Origin: Edaphobacillus lindanitolerans
Lineage (GTDB): Bacteria > Bacillota > Bacilli > Bacillales_A > Planococcaceae
Assembly (NCBI RefSeq): GCF_900156305.1
Contig: NZ_FTPL01000002.1
Span: 586,273-650,272 of the forward strand
DNA: 64,000 bases
Direction: 5' to 3'
The translations under genes and the position numbers were made by a program. Each line of letters begins with the position of its first letter. The stretch's first letter is position 1. Positions 53,685-63,121 of the stretch are shown here, piece after piece. The notes under the pieces are model-generated. The model did not search any database. It was given only the letters and a program-made list of their open reading frames with translations, and was not told the DNA's origin.

Positions 53685-55126
53685 TAATTCCGGTTGCCGA
53701 GCCGCTTTTTCAGTTCACGGCGCAGCAGCTTATTGGATGCATTCCGGGGAAGGTCGTCCGTGAAGATGATGGCCTTCGGCACCTTGTAGGAGGCTAGCCG
53801 CTCCGCACAAAAGTCCCGCAGCTCTTCTTCCCCGACTTCCGTCCTCACTACGATGAACGCCGCCGGCACCTCTCCCCACCGGTCATCCGGCATGCCGGTC
53901 ACGCCGGCTTCCAGGACGGACGGATGGGAGACGAGCGCCTGCTCGACTTCCGCAGGATACACATTTTCCCCGCCGGAGACGATCAGGTCTGAGCGGCGGT
54001 CGAGCACGTACAGGAAGCCCTCTTCGTCAATCCTGCCGATGTCCCCGGTATGGAGCCAGCCGTCTGTCTGGGCAGGATGGTCCGAAAACTTGCCGACATA
54101 GCCCGGCGTCACATGGGGGCCGCTGACGAGGATCTCCCCTTCCTCCCCGGGCGCTTCGGCCCCCTCGATCCGGATGCGGTTGAGGAACAGCGGCTTTCCG
54201 GAGGAACCCGCTTTCCGCACCGCCTCTTCAGCCGAAAGCGTCGCCGTCTGGGAGGACGTTTCGGTCATTCCGTATGTTTGCAGGATCGGGATGCCGAGCG
54301 CCTGCGCCCGCCGGATATACGGAACCGGGACGGGGCCGCCCCCGGCGAGCATCGTGCGGAAATTCCCGGATGCCCGGAGTCCGCTTTCCTCCAGCCGGTT
54401 GAGCAGCCGGGCGAGCGTGGCGGATACGACGGAAATCCGCGTAACCGTCCCCTCGGCGATTTCCCGGGCAGCCGCTTCTTCATCAAACTTCGTCTGAAGG
54501 CGGACCTCCATGCCATACAGCAGCGAACGCATCAGGATCGAGAAGCCGCTGATATGAAAGAGCGGCATGGCGCACAGCCAGACGTCATCATCCGAAAGGC
54601 CCATATTGAGCACGCTGGCAACGGCACTTGAAAAATGGTTGCCCGCCGTCTGCCGGACACCTTTCGGGAATCCGGTCGTCCCCGACGTATACATGATCGT
54701 CATCGTTCGGTCCTCCGGCCAGACGGCCGCAGGATCCAGGGTTGCCCCTTCAGATGCCGCAAGCCTGCCTGCCGAGAGTGCCTCAGGGCCAGCCTTTTCC
54801 AGAAGCCGGTCAGAGGCGATCACGCATGCGGCTTCCGAGTCCCTCACCTGGTAGTCCAGCTCCGCTTCCGTCAGCCGGCTGTTCAGCATGACCAGTTCCA
54901 GGCCGGCAAGCAGCGCGCCGTGGATCAGGAATACCGCCTCCGGGCCGCTTTCCAGCAACAGCCCGACCCGGGTGCCTTCCTCCAGGCCGGCCGTCCTGAG
55001 CTTTCCGGCCATATCCAACGCCTCATCCGCCAGCTCGCGGAATGTCCACTTCTCTTCCCCGCAGCTGAGCGCCGTCCGATCCGGACTCACATGCGCCCGC
55101 TGCAGGATCCAATTCGGAAACTCCAT
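53684..55126 (-). CDS. menE: o-Succinylbenzoate--CoA ligase MenE
   Basis: The protein has 480 residues from ATG 55126 (GGAGGTGACGGAA upstream); the frame is open further back without support. Adenylate-forming-enzyme motifs are TIMYTSGTTGFPKGVRQT, QTYGMTETSSQT, GWLHTGDIGRIDEEG and KAIIFTDDLPRNASNKLLRRE (catalytic Lys). It activates o-succinylbenzoate to its CoA ester for MenB. It is separated from menB by a strong terminator. The usual menC neighbour is missing. Confidence 0.93.
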   Translation of the reverse strand: MEFPNWILQRAHVSPDRTALSCGEEKWTFRELADEALDMAGKLRTAGLEEGTRVGLLLESGPEAVFLIHGALLAGLELVMLNSRLTEAELDYQVRDSEAACVIASDRLLEKAGPEALSAGRLAASEGATLDPAAVWPEDRTMTIMYTSGTTGFPKGVRQTAGNHFSSAVASVLNMGLSDDDVWLCAMPLFHISGFSILMRSLLYGMEVRLQTKFDEEAAAREIAEGTVTRISVVSATLARLLNRLEESGLRASGNFRTMLAGGGPVPVPYIRRAQALGIPILQTYGMTETSSQTATLSAEEAVRKAGSSGKPLFLNRIRIEGAEAPGEEGEILVSGPHVTPGYVGKFSDHPAQTDGWLHTGDIGRIDEEGFLYVLDRRSDLIVSGGENVYPAEVEQALVSHPSVLEAGVTGMPDDRWGEVPAAFIVVRTEVGEEELRDFCAERLASYKVPKAIIFTDDLPRNASNKLLRRELKKRLGNRN

Positions 55127-55168
55127 TTCCGTCACCTCCAAATTAAACGAACCGTCTCGGCCGAAACG

Positions 55169-55208
55169 GGACGGAAAAGGCTGTCCGGTTGAACCGGACA
55201 GCCTTCTG
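55169..55208 (-). terminator. terminator between menB and menE
   Basis: On the minus strand, AAGGCTGTCCGGTT-ca-ACCGGACAGCCTT, followed by TTCC. The stem is perfect but the T-tract is weak, so readthrough into menE is likely. Confidence 0.75.
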
Positions 55209-55220
55209 TGGTGCTTCTGG

Positions 55221-56039
55221 TCAAGGGAAGCGAGGAAACTGGCCGAAGTCCGGCTTCCGTTTCTCCTTGAAGGCATCGCGTCCCTCTTTCGCCTCATCGG
55301 TCGTGTAGTAAAGGAGCGTTGCGTCGCCGGCCATTTGCTGGAGGCCGGCCAGGCCGTCCGTGTCGGCGTTCATGGCCGCTTTGAGGAAACGCAGTGCGGT
55401 CGGGCTCTTCTCGAGCATTTCTTCGCACCACTGGACGGTCTCGTCTTCCAGCTGTTCAAGCGGAACGACTGTGTTGACGAGGCCCATGTCGAGCGCTTCC
55501 TGGGCATTGTACTGGCGGCACAGATACCAGATTTCACGGGCTTTCTTATGGCCGATGATCCGTGCAAGATAGCCGGATCCGTATCCTGCGTCAAACGAAC
55601 CGACTTTCGGGCCGGTCTGGCCGAAGATCGCGTTGTCTGCCGCGATGGTCAGGTCGCAGACCACGTGGAGAACGTGTCCCCCGCCGATCGCATAGCCGGA
55701 TACCATTGCGACGACCGGCTTCGGGATCACCCGGATGAGGCGCTGGAGATCAAGCACGTTCAGGCGCGGGATATGGTCTTCGCCGACATATCCGCCGTGG
55801 CCCCGGACTTTCTGGTCCCCGCCGGAACAGAATGCCTTGTCCCCTTCTCCTGCAAGAACGATGACGCCGATGCTTTCATCATCCCGTGCGCGGGAAAAAG
55901 CATCGATCATTTCCTCGACGGTCTTCGGAGTGAACGCGTTGCGCACCTCCGGGCGGTTGATCGTGACCTTCGCAATGCCATTGTATTTTTCGTACTTGAT
56001 CTCGTCATATGTACGAATTGTTTCCCATTGACGTGTCAT
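55221..56039 (-). CDS. menB: 1,4-Dihydroxy-2-naphthoyl-CoA synthase MenB
   Basis: The 272-residue crotonase-fold enzyme has [15 protein letters not shown] (substrate loop), [22 protein letters not shown] (oxyanion and bicarbonate-site region) and [17 protein letters not shown]. It cyclises succinylbenzoyl-CoA. GAAGGAGGAC lies before the ATG. It begins directly after menH, overlapping it by four bases. Confidence 0.96.
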   Translation of the reverse strand: MTRQWETIRTYDEIKYEKYNGIAKVTINRPEVRNAFTPKTVEEMIDAFSRARDDESIGVIVLAGEGDKAFCSGGDQKVRGHGGYVGEDHIPRLNVLDLQRLIRVIPKPVVAMVSGYAIGGGHVLHVVCDLTIAADNAIFGQTGPKVGSFDAGYGSGYLARIIGHKKAREIWYLCRQYNAQEALDMGLVNTVVPLEQLEDETVQWCEEMLEKSPTALRFLKAAMNADTDGLAGLQQMAGDATLLYYTTDEAKEGRDAFKEKRKPDFGQFPRFP

Positions 56040-56866
56040 GGTTGTCCTCCTTCATTGATGGCTTCCTTCACTATTGTAGCAAAGCGCTCCGGATTTTCCA
56101 CATGGACTGCATGGCCGGCCCCCTCCACTTCGGCATGGCGGGCATCCGGCAACGCTTTGAGCATCCGGGAAGCGATGGCCGCATATTTCCCGTCCAGGCT
56201 TCCGGTGATGAGCGTCACCGGCATGGACAGCCCGTGGAGCTCCTCCCAATAGGAAGGCTGGCTGCCTGTCCCGATGCCGAGCAGGGAGCCGGCCAAACCT
56301 TCCGGCCGGTTGCACAGACGTCCCTCCCGGACTTCCCGGCGTCTGGCGGCAGGAAGTCCGAGCTGGGATTCAAACAGCGGGATGCCTTCCCAGTAATCGG
56401 TGAACGCCGGAATTCCTTCACGGAGAATGAACGCTGCAAGATTCTTGTCCGAGTCTCTGCGCTTCTGGCGCTCTTCCTCAAGCAAAAGGCCGGGGGACGT
56501 GCTTTCGAGGATCAGGCGGCGCACCCGCTCCTGGCGGGCCGCCGCATACCCGATTGCAACCCGGCCGCCCATCGAATAGCCCAACAGCGAGAAGCGGTCC
56601 AGGCCGATTGCATCAAAGAGCGCGTCCAGGTCTGCAATCTGCTCCTCCATGCCGTACCGGCCGGGATCTGCCGGAGAATCCGTCCGGCCGTGGCCGGTCA
56701 GGTCCGGCATGATGAGCCGGCAGCCGCCGAGCACCTGTTCAAATGAACCCCATACGTCCGAGCTTCCGGTGAATCCGTGCAGGAGGACGAGCGGCCCTCC
56801 CTCCGGATCTCCGCCTTCCGACCAGCCGACCCGGATTCCCCTGATCTGTCCGGTCAGCTGTTCCAT
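56036..56866 (-). CDS. menH: SHCHC synthase MenH (alpha/beta hydrolase)
   Basis: The protein has 276 residues from ATG 56866, inside the last codons of menD (13-base overlap) and without a strong ribosome site, so it is coupled. The oxyanion motif [12 protein letters not shown] and nucleophile [16 protein letters not shown] are present, with His in [12 protein letters not shown]. It eliminates pyruvate from SEPHCHC to give SHCHC in menaquinone synthesis. Confidence 0.92.
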   Translation of the reverse strand: MEQLTGQIRGIRVGWSEGGDPEGGPLVLLHGFTGSSDVWGSFEQVLGGCRLIMPDLTGHGRTDSPADPGRYGMEEQIADLDALFDAIGLDRFSLLGYSMGGRVAIGYAAARQERVRRLILESTSPGLLLEEERQKRRDSDKNLAAFILREGIPAFTDYWEGIPLFESQLGLPAARRREVREGRLCNRPEGLAGSLLGIGTGSQPSYWEELHGLSMPVTLITGSLDGKYAAIASRMLKALPDARHAEVEGAGHAVHVENPERFATIVKEAINEGGQP

Positions 56867-58575
56867 AGGCCGTCCAGCCTTTCGCAGATCCGTGCCCACA
56901 ACTTCCGGTGTTCGGCCAGGTTCACATTCCGGTCGCTGAACGCCTCGATGATCCGGACAGGGGTTTCCTTCTTCTTGCCCAGCGCTTCCCGGAACGCATC
57001 TGCACCGTCCACGGCATCATACTGCAGGCCGTACATGGCGGCGAGGTGATTGAATTTCAGACCGGTCGGCGTGCCGAACAGCTGTTCAAAATAGAGTTCC
57101 TCCCCCGCCTGCGGCAGGTAGGAGAAGATGCCGCCCCCGTCATTGTTCATGATGACGATGGTCATGTCGGCTTCGGCAAAACGGGTGGCGATGAGTCCGT
57201 TCTGGTCGTGCAGCATCGCCAGGTCACCGATAAGCAGATAGCCCGGACGGTTCCTTGCCGACTGGAGGCCGAGCGCCGTCGAAACGACGCCGTCGATTCC
57301 GTTGGTCCCCCTGTTCGCAAAAATCCCGATGTCCTTGCCGGTCTTCAGGAAGAACGTGTCCGCATCCCGGATCGGCATGCTGGAACTCGTGAACAGATCA
57401 CTCCCGCCGGGCATGTCCCTGAATAAGACCCCCGCCATCGCACCTTCATCATTTCCGCTCCGGACGGCCGCTGCCGTCTCTTCTTCCGCAATGGCATCCG
57501 CCTGTGCCCAGAGCCGCGCATATTCCCCGTTCCCGGTACCGCCCGGACGGATCCCGAGCAGGATTTCGGGCGCACACTGCAGGTGATGGGTCGCCAGATG
57601 ATACGGATCCCTGAATGACGGGCTCTCATCCGCCACGGCAAACACCTCCGGACGGCATGCCTTTAAAAACTGGGCGAGCGGTTTGGATACCGGCTGCGGA
57701 CCGAACCGGACCACCATATCCGGTGACATCCCTTCCGCGAATCCAGGGTGCTTGAGGATGGCATCATAGGAGGCAATGCACAGCGGTCGGACACTTTCCG
57801 GCACTTCGCTGCGGAGCCCGGACAGCGGATCGGCCAGCACCGGCCAGCCGAGTGTTTCGGCAAACCGCCAGAAAGCATCCCGGTCGAATCCGGCCGGGAG
57901 TTCGCCCGCGATGATCAGTCCCTTTTCCGCTGACCGGATCGCCCCTTCCAGCCAGTTGACCATGTCCGGATCCGGTGCCGTATGTCCGAGGAACACTTCT
58001 CGGAATGCCGGCTCCGCTGCCTCCGCCTCAAAATCGATGAGGAGCGGTTCCCGGAACGGAACATTGAGATGGACGGGTCCTGCCGGTGCATCCACCGCCA
58101 TGGAAATGGCCCGCCGGACATGCCGGGTGATGAACTCCAGCGTCTCCGGCCGGTTTTCCGGAATCGGGAAATCGATGCTGTATTTCACCGTCCGGCCGTA
58201 CATGCCGGCCTGGTCGATCGCCTGCGGCGCCCCCACTTCCCGCAGTTCATGCGGACGGTCCGCAGTGATCGCTACGAGCGGCACCCGGGCATACTTGGCT
58301 TCCGTGAGCGCCGGCATATAGTTGGACGCCGCCGTCCCGGACGTGCAGAGCATGGCGACGGGCTGGCCGGAACCTTTCGCAAGTCCGAGTGCATAAAACG
58401 CAGCCGACCGCTCATCCGTCTGGAGATGCAACCGGATCCCGTCTGTCATGGCAAATGCATAGGCAAGAGGCGTGGACCGGGACCCGGGGCTGACGACCAC
58501 ATGGCGGACGCCCGAACGGATGAGTGAGGCCGTGATCGTCAGGACATGGGCAGTCAGCTCTTTGCGATTATCCAT
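56854..58575 (-). CDS. menD: SEPHCHC synthase MenD
   Basis: The protein has 573 residues from ATG 58575 (GGAGGG seven bases upstream). This ThDP enzyme has VVVSPGSRSTPLAYAF at the N-terminus, AMLCTSGTAASNYMPAL in the catalytic domain, and the ThDP/Mg motif GDLAMLHDQNG ... NNDGGGIFSYLPQ. It couples 2-oxoglutarate to isochorismate. It overlaps menF by eight bases. Confidence 0.95.
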   Translation of the reverse strand: MDNRKELTAHVLTITASLIRSGVRHVVVSPGSRSTPLAYAFAMTDGIRLHLQTDERSAAFYALGLAKGSGQPVAMLCTSGTAASNYMPALTEAKYARVPLVAITADRPHELREVGAPQAIDQAGMYGRTVKYSIDFPIPENRPETLEFITRHVRRAISMAVDAPAGPVHLNVPFREPLLIDFEAEAAEPAFREVFLGHTAPDPDMVNWLEGAIRSAEKGLIIAGELPAGFDRDAFWRFAETLGWPVLADPLSGLRSEVPESVRPLCIASYDAILKHPGFAEGMSPDMVVRFGPQPVSKPLAQFLKACRPEVFAVADESPSFRDPYHLATHHLQCAPEILLGIRPGGTGNGEYARLWAQADAIAEEETAAAVRSGNDEGAMAGVLFRDMPGGSDLFTSSSMPIRDADTFFLKTGKDIGIFANRGTNGIDGVVSTALGLQSARNRPGYLLIGDLAMLHDQNGLIATRFAEADMTIVIMNNDGGGIFSYLPQAGEELYFEQLFGTPTGLKFNHLAAMYGLQYDAVDGADAFREALGKKKETPVRIIEAFSDRNVNLAEHRKLWARICERLDGLWNS

Positions 58576-59953
58576 TGAGCTTCCCTCCAAGCGCCCTCAG
58601 CACGGGTCTGAACTTCACCCATGTTTCCTCATATTCCTCTTCGGGAACCGAGTCTGCCACGATGCCCCCGCCCGCATACAGGCGGGCGCCGGAACCCTCG
58701 AGCAGCGCAGAGCGGATCGCCACCGCAAACTCCCCGTTCCCTTCCGAATCCATCCAGCCGACCGGTGCGCCGTAGAACCCTCGGTCCATCCGTTCGCTTT
58801 CCCTGATGATCGGCAGTGCCGCTTCCCGCGGCGTACCGCCGAGAGCAGGCGTCGGATGGAGCGCCTCCACGAAGTCCAGGAGGTCCTTGTCCGGATTCGG
58901 GATCCCCTCGACGGGCGTGAACAGATGCTGGATATCCCGGACCTTCAGCAACCGTGGTCCGGCAGGGATCCGGACCTCTTCACAGAAGCTGCGGAACACA
59001 TCCCCGATCATGCTCACGACATACTGGTGTTCCGAGCGGTTTTTCGGATCATGCAAAAGGCCCTCTCCGAGCTCCCTGTCCTCAGAAGCAGTTTTTCCCC
59101 GGCGGATTGAACCGGCGACACATGCCGTGAGGGCCTGTCCGTCCCGGATTTCCACCAGCCGCTCGGGCGTGGCGCCGAAAAAGAGCTTGCTGCCGCTTTC
59201 CAGCCCGAACAGATAGCTTTCCTGCTGTTCCGCCGACAGATTCTCCAAGATCGACGACGGCGTAGCCGCTTCGTCGAACGCAAGCTGCACCGACCGGGCG
59301 ATGACGACTTTTTCGGCTTCGCCTGCCCGGATGCGGCCCGTCACTTCCCCGACGGCTTCGAGATAATCTGACCTGGCCAGTTCATCAAGCGCACTGACTT
59401 CAGGCTTTTGGGCAGGAGTGCGTTCCATCACCTGAGCTTCGTGGATCATCGATTCACAGATCAGGCGGAGCCGTTCGAAGTCTTCGGCTGCGGTCTCCCC
59501 TTCCGTGACAAGATTGATCGATACGAAAGTACGGCCGCCCTTCTCCGCCAGCTGGAATTGCGGGACTGCAAAATAAGCGGGCGGGAAACCTTTCCACTCG
59601 TCGGACGGATGATTCTCCGGATCGAAGGAAAATCCGCCGAACAGGACCGGCGGCAGATCCCCCTCCTCTTTCACGAGAACAGAGCAGAGCCGCTGCCACT
59701 GGGCGCGGACATCCGCGAACCGGCCGTCTGCCGCATCGCTCGTGAGCGTCATCGCGTGGCCGATTCCGACCAGTTTCAATGTCTTGTCCCGGTTTTCCCA
59801 ATAGAATCTCCGGCCGGCGAATTCATTTTCGCCGGCCTCAAAAAACGCAAGCGGCGACAGCCTGCCCGCATCAATGGTCTCCGTATAGAAGTGGAGACCG
59901 CTAACCTGGCGTCCGGCTGATCCCGTCGTATGCGGAGTCGGATTATGCTTCAT
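58568..59953 (-). CDS. menF: Isochorismate synthase MenF
   Basis: The 461-residue chorismate-utilising enzyme has KVVIARSVQLAFDEA, FFGATPERLVEI, AGSIRRGKTASEDRELG and the C-terminal ALHPTPALGGTPREAALPIIRESE. It converts chorismate to isochorismate as the first committed menaquinone step. GGAGGGG precedes the ATG. First gene of menF-D-H-B, divergent from menA. Confidence 0.95.
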   Translation of the reverse strand: MKHNPTPHTTGSAGRQVSGLHFYTETIDAGRLSPLAFFEAGENEFAGRRFYWENRDKTLKLVGIGHAMTLTSDAADGRFADVRAQWQRLCSVLVKEEGDLPPVLFGGFSFDPENHPSDEWKGFPPAYFAVPQFQLAEKGGRTFVSINLVTEGETAAEDFERLRLICESMIHEAQVMERTPAQKPEVSALDELARSDYLEAVGEVTGRIRAGEAEKVVIARSVQLAFDEAATPSSILENLSAEQQESYLFGLESGSKLFFGATPERLVEIRDGQALTACVAGSIRRGKTASEDRELGEGLLHDPKNRSEHQYVVSMIGDVFRSFCEEVRIPAGPRLLKVRDIQHLFTPVEGIPNPDKDLLDFVEALHPTPALGGTPREAALPIIRESERMDRGFYGAPVGWMDSEGNGEFAVAIRSALLEGSGARLYAGGGIVADSVPEEEYEETWVKFRPVLRALGGKLNG

Positions 59954-60067
59954 TCAAGACCCCTCCAAAGTTCATTCCTTCGTACATAGCCCTTCCATTT
60001 TATCATATCCCGCAACCCACAGAGGGAAAGCACGCCTCCCTCCCTACACTTTCCACCTGAACTCATA

Positions 60068-60073
60068 TATAAT
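60068..60073 (+). promoter_or_regulatory. -10 element of menA
   Basis: A consensus TATAAT lies 37 bases before the menA start. The -35 (TACACT at 60045-60050, 17 bases away) is weak. Confidence 0.5.
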
Positions 60074-60109
60074 GAGGAGCGGAAATGAACTGGTAAGGAG
60101 AGAAGTTCC

Positions 60110-61024
60110 ATGCAACATACGATAAAAGCGGACGAAGGATGGCGGGTCTGGTGGCAGCTGACACGGCCCCACACACTGACTGCCTCTTTCGTCCCCGTCC
60201 TGCTCGGCACGCTGATCGCATTCAGGGAGACGGCCATTGATCCGGTCCTGTTCATCCTTATGATGCTGGCGACCCTGTTCCTGCAGGCGGCAACGAATAT
60301 GTTCAATGAATATTACGATTTCCGGCGCGGTCTGGATACGGAGCATTCCGTGGGGATCGGAGGCGCGATCGTGCGCAATGGCGTCCGGCCGCAGACCGTC
60401 CTCGGAATCGCTCTGGGACTATATCTCGCAGCAGCCGTCATGGGCCTTTACATCGCCGCACATTCTTCATGGATGCTACTGGCGGTCGGAGGAGTCGCGA
60501 TGGCAATCGGCTACCTGTACACCGGCGGTCCATATCCGATCGCCTATACGCCGCTAGGTGAGCTTTTCTCGGGTGTCGTCATGGGCATGGCGATCGTCCT
60601 GATTTCCTACTTCATCCAGACGGGCCATGTCAGCGGATTTGCATTGGCTCTGTCCATTCCGAGCATGATCCTCGTTGCCGCGATCATGATGTCCAACAAC
60701 ATCCGGGATCTGGAGGGGGACAAGGAAAGCGGCCGGAAAACGGTCGCCATCCTGGCAGGCAGGTCCAATGCGGTCACGATCCTTGCGGTCTTCTTCATCG
60801 TCTCCTATGCATGGATCATCGGCATGGTTCTGTTCGGCAAGCTGACGCCATTGGCGCTGCTCGTGCTGCTCAGCATCCCGAAACCCGCAGCCGCCATCAA
60901 GACTTTCCGGAAAGAGCTCGTCCCGCTGAAAGTCATGCCGGCCATGAAAGCGACCGCACAAACGAATACGTTCTTCGGCCTCCTGCTCTGCATTGCCCTG
61001 TTCATCGAACATTGGTTTCTCTGA
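60110..61024 (+). CDS. menA: 1,4-Dihydroxy-2-naphthoate polyprenyltransferase MenA
   Basis: The 304-residue UbiA-family enzyme has about nine membrane helices. The prenyl-diphosphate motifs are NMFNEYYDFRRGLDTE (near 63) and NNIRDLEGDKESGRKT (near 196), both Asp-rich. It joins the polyprenyl tail to DHNA in the membrane. TAAGGAGAG precedes the ATG. Divergent from menF, as in B. subtilis. Confidence 0.95.
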   Translation: MQHTIKADEGWRVWWQLTRPHTLTASFVPVLLGTLIAFRETAIDPVLFILMMLATLFLQAATNMFNEYYDFRRGLDTEHSVGIGGAIVRNGVRPQTVLGIALGLYLAAAVMGLYIAAHSSWMLLAVGGVAMAIGYLYTGGPYPIAYTPLGELFSGVVMGMAIVLISYFIQTGHVSGFALALSIPSMILVAAIMMSNNIRDLEGDKESGRKTVAILAGRSNAVTILAVFFIVSYAWIIGMVLFGKLTPLALLVLLSIPKPAAAIKTFRKELVPLKVMPAMKATAQTNTFFGLLLCIALFIEHWFL

Positions 61025-61037
61025 CATTGCCGAATAT

Positions 61038-61070
61038 AAACCGCCATCCCTTCGGGGTGGCGGTTTTTTG
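61038..61070 (+). terminator. menA terminator
   Basis: AACCGCCA and TGGCGGTT pair around a CC-cttc-GG top, followed by TTTT. Confidence 0.85.
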
Positions 61071-61138
61071 ATTGGCGCTGTTCAGGTTTAGCAATCCATC
61101 CAAAAAGGAAAAGATGAAAAGACACGAGGACCTGGTTT

Positions 61139-61164
61139 GTTTAAAATACGAGGGGCTTGCGTAT
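61139..61164 (+). promoter_or_regulatory. sigma-B-like promoter of yteA
   Basis: GTTTAA (61139-61144, perfect -35), 14 bases, GCGTAT (61159-61164; one mismatch from GGGTAT). Confidence 0.6.
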
Positions 61165-61189
61165 CAATATCGAGTGAGGAAGTGACACC

Positions 61190-61936
61190 ATGTTGAGCGA
61201 ACAGGAGAAAACGATCTTAAAACGTGAATTGATCCAGATGCAACGGCAGTATAGAGATACATCCGACGAGCGTGACCGCGACGAAAGCATGCGCGATGAC
61301 ACGGGCGAACTCTCGCTGGCGGACAATCACCCGGCTGATGCCGGAACCGAATTGTTCGACCGTGAGCGGGACCGGGCACTTGAGGATCACGCCGAAGGTG
61401 AACTGGAGAAAGTCGAGAATGCACTGCGTGCCATGCACGACGGCTCCTATGGAGTATGTGAAGTTTGCGGCACGGACATTCCGTTCGAGCGGCTTGAAGC
61501 CATTCCTTATACAAACCGGTGCATCGAGCACGCCGACACCGAAATACCGGATGACCGTCCGGTTGAGGAAGAAGTGCTGGAGGACATCATGGACCCTGTG
61601 AAGCCGGATACATTCGAAGTCGGCCAGGAAGGCGGCGTCCAGGACGATCAGGACAGCTTCCGGGTCGTTGCCCAGTATGGGACGTCGGAGACGCCCTCGG
61701 ACATGACGGGTGATCATGACGACTACAACCGCCTTTATGAAGACGGGCTTGAAACAGGGGCAGTGGAGGAATACGAAGAATTTGCGAGCTCTGACGAGAC
61801 AGGGACCGTGAAGGGCTTCACCCGCTCTGAGACGATGGAAGACTATGAGGAGAAACTGGACGATGAGCAGCTGGAATCCCCGATGGGCGACATCCCTTAT
61901 CATAAGCGGGACAGCTACACGGGAGAGGTCGAATAA
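61190..61936 (+). CDS. yteA: YteA, DksA/TraR-type zinc-finger protein
   Basis: The 248-residue protein has an N-terminal coiled coil (1-80). A zinc finger of the C-x2-C-x17-C-x2-H type follows at about 88-112 (GVCEVCGTDIPFERL ... NRCIEH), with His replacing the fourth Cys, as is usual in YteA. The C-terminal half is acidic with a repeated Glu/Asp/Tyr pattern and no recognised domain. The family is related to DksA, but its target is unknown. It ends at a bidirectional hairpin before the tRNA genes. Confidence 0.88.
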   Translation: MLSEQEKTILKRELIQMQRQYRDTSDERDRDESMRDDTGELSLADNHPADAGTELFDRERDRALEDHAEGELEKVENALRAMHDGSYGVCEVCGTDIPFERLEAIPYTNRCIEHADTEIPDDRPVEEEVLEDIMDPVKPDTFEVGQEGGVQDDQDSFRVVAQYGTSETPSDMTGDHDDYNRLYEDGLETGAVEEYEEFASSDETGTVKGFTRSETMEDYEEKLDDEQLESPMGDIPYHKRDSYTGEVE

Positions 61937-61974
61937 AAAAGCAGCTTCCTTTTAGTAAGGAAGCTGCTTTTTTA
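61935..61974. terminator. bidirectional terminator of yteA and the tRNA operon
   Basis: AAAAAAGCAGCTTCCTT and AAGGAAGCTGCTTTTTT pair perfectly around TTAGT. It ends yteA on plus and the rRNA/tRNA transcript on minus. Confidence 0.9.
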
Positions 61975-61977
61975 ATA

Positions 61978-62049
61978 TGACCCCTACGGGATTCGAACCC
62001 GTGTTACCGCCGTGAAAGGGCGGTGTCTTAACCGCTTGACCAAGGGGCC
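61978..62049 (-). tRNA. tRNA-Glu (TTC)
   Basis: 72 bases. The anticodon loop CTTTCAC gives TTC, the T-arm GGGTTCGAATCCC is intact, and the 3' CCA is not encoded. Last tRNA of the transcript. Confidence 0.95.
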
Positions 62050-62053
62050 AGGA

Positions 62054-62144
62054 TGGCGGAGAAGGAGGGATTTGAACCCTCGCGCCGGTTACCCGACCTA
62101 CGCCCTTAGCAGGGGCGCCTCTTCGGCCTCTTGAGTACTTCTCC
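62054..62144 (-). tRNA. tRNA-Ser (GCT)
   Basis: 91 bases with a long variable arm. The loop CTGCTAA gives GCT, and the 3' CCA is encoded. Confidence 0.95.
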
Positions 62145-62146
62145 AA

Positions 62147-62221
62147 TGGCTCCGCAGGTAAGACTCGAACTTACGACCGATCGGTTAACAGCCGATTGCT
62201 CTACCACTGAGCTACTGCGGA
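62147..62221 (-). tRNA. tRNA-Asn (GTT)
   Basis: The loop CTGTTAA gives GTT. Acceptor TCCGCAG/CTGCGGA, CCA encoded. Confidence 0.95.
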
Positions 62222-62224
62222 AAA

Positions 62225-62301
<77 letters not shown>

Positions 62302-62307
62302 ACTCTC

Positions 62308-62381
62308 TGGAGCGGATGAAGGGAATCGAACCCTCGACTTCAGCTTGGGAAGCTGAGGTTTTACCACTAAACTACATCCGC
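62308..62381 (-). tRNA. tRNA-Gly (TCC)
   Basis: The loop CTTCCCA gives TCC. Acceptor GCGGATG/CATCCGC, CCA encoded. In B. subtilis trnB a tRNA-His gene lies between this and tRNA-Phe; here only six bases separate them. Confidence 0.95.
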
Positions 62382-62387
62382 ATCAAA

Positions 62388-62463
62388 TGGTGGCTTGGGA
62401 CGGAATCGAACCGCCGACACAAGGATTTTCAGTCCTTTGCTCTACCGACTGAGCTACCAAGCC
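62388..62463 (-). tRNA. tRNA-Phe (GAA)
   Basis: The loop CTGAAAA gives GAA. 76 bases, CCA encoded. Confidence 0.95.
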
Positions 62464-62523
62464 GCATGATTGTTCTTTATGCGGCAAAGAATCAAAATCT
62501 TCAAATGCACAAAAAAATAAAAA

Positions 62524-62599
62524 TGGCGGTCCCGACGGGAATCGAACCCGCGATCTCCTGCGTGACAGGCAGGCATGTTAACCGCTACACCACGGGACC
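62524..62599 (-). tRNA. tRNA-Asp (GTC)
   Basis: The loop CTGTCAC gives GTC. 76 bases, CCA encoded. A 60-base AT-rich spacer separates it from tRNA-Phe. Confidence 0.95.
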
Positions 62600-62601
62600 A
62601 T

Positions 62602-62676
62602 TGGTTGCGGAGGCAGGATTTGAACCTGCGACCTTCGGGTTATGAGCCCGACGAGCTGCCACTGCTCCACTCCGCG
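62602..62676 (-). tRNA. initiator tRNA-fMet (CAT)
   Basis: The loop CTCATAA gives CAT. The 5' base C cannot pair with A72 (CGCGGAG ... CTCCGCA), the hallmark of initiator tRNA. CCA encoded. Confidence 0.92.
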
Positions 62677-62747
62677 ATAATAATATATGAGACTGATGAG
62701 AAATCCCAGATCAGGATGGCTTCCCCTGACTGAAGGAGGCATGAAAA

Positions 62748-62840
62748 TGGCGGAGGAAGAGGGATTCGAACCCCCGCGCGGTTTGACCCGCCTCTCGGTT
62801 TTCAAGACCGACCCCTTCAGCCAGACTTGGGTATTCCTCC
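62748..62840 (-). tRNA. tRNA-Ser (TGA)
   Basis: 93 bases with a long variable arm. The loop CTTGAAA gives TGA, CCA encoded. Confidence 0.95.
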
Positions 62841-62858
62841 GTACACCAACCAATTGAA

Positions 62859-62935
62859 TGGTGGACCTTGCAGGACTCGAACCTGCGACCGGACGGTTAT
62901 GAGCCGTCTGCTCTAACCAACTGAGCTAAAGGTCC
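62859..62935 (-). tRNA. tRNA with CAT anticodon, probably tRNA-Ile2
   Basis: The loop CTCATAA gives CAT. The body (GGACCTTTAGCTCAGTTGG) matches the lysidine-modified tRNA-Ile2 of Bacillus rather than elongator Met, which is the next gene. TilS would convert C34 to lysidine to read ATA. Confidence 0.75.
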
Positions 62936-62942
62936 TTTGGAA

Positions 62943-63016
62943 TGGCGGTAGAGGGGATCGAACCCCCGACCTTACGGGTATGAACCGTACGCTCTAGCCA
63001 GCTGAGCTACACCGCC
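62943..63016 (-). tRNA. elongator tRNA-Met (CAT)
   Basis: The loop TTCATAC gives CAT, with acceptor GGCGGTG/TACCGCC. 74 bases; the 3' CCA is not encoded. Confidence 0.88.
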
Positions 63017-63036
63017 ACAGTAGTATGTAAATGAAA

Positions 63037-63112
63037 TGGTGGAGCCTAGCGGGATCGAACCGCTGACCTCCTGCGTGCAAAGCAGGCGCTCTCCCAGCTG
63101 AGCTAAGGCCCC
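63037..63112 (-). tRNA. tRNA-Ala (TGC)
   Basis: The loop CTTTGCA gives TGC. 76 bases, CCA encoded. Confidence 0.95.
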
Positions 63113-63121
63113 GTTATGAAG

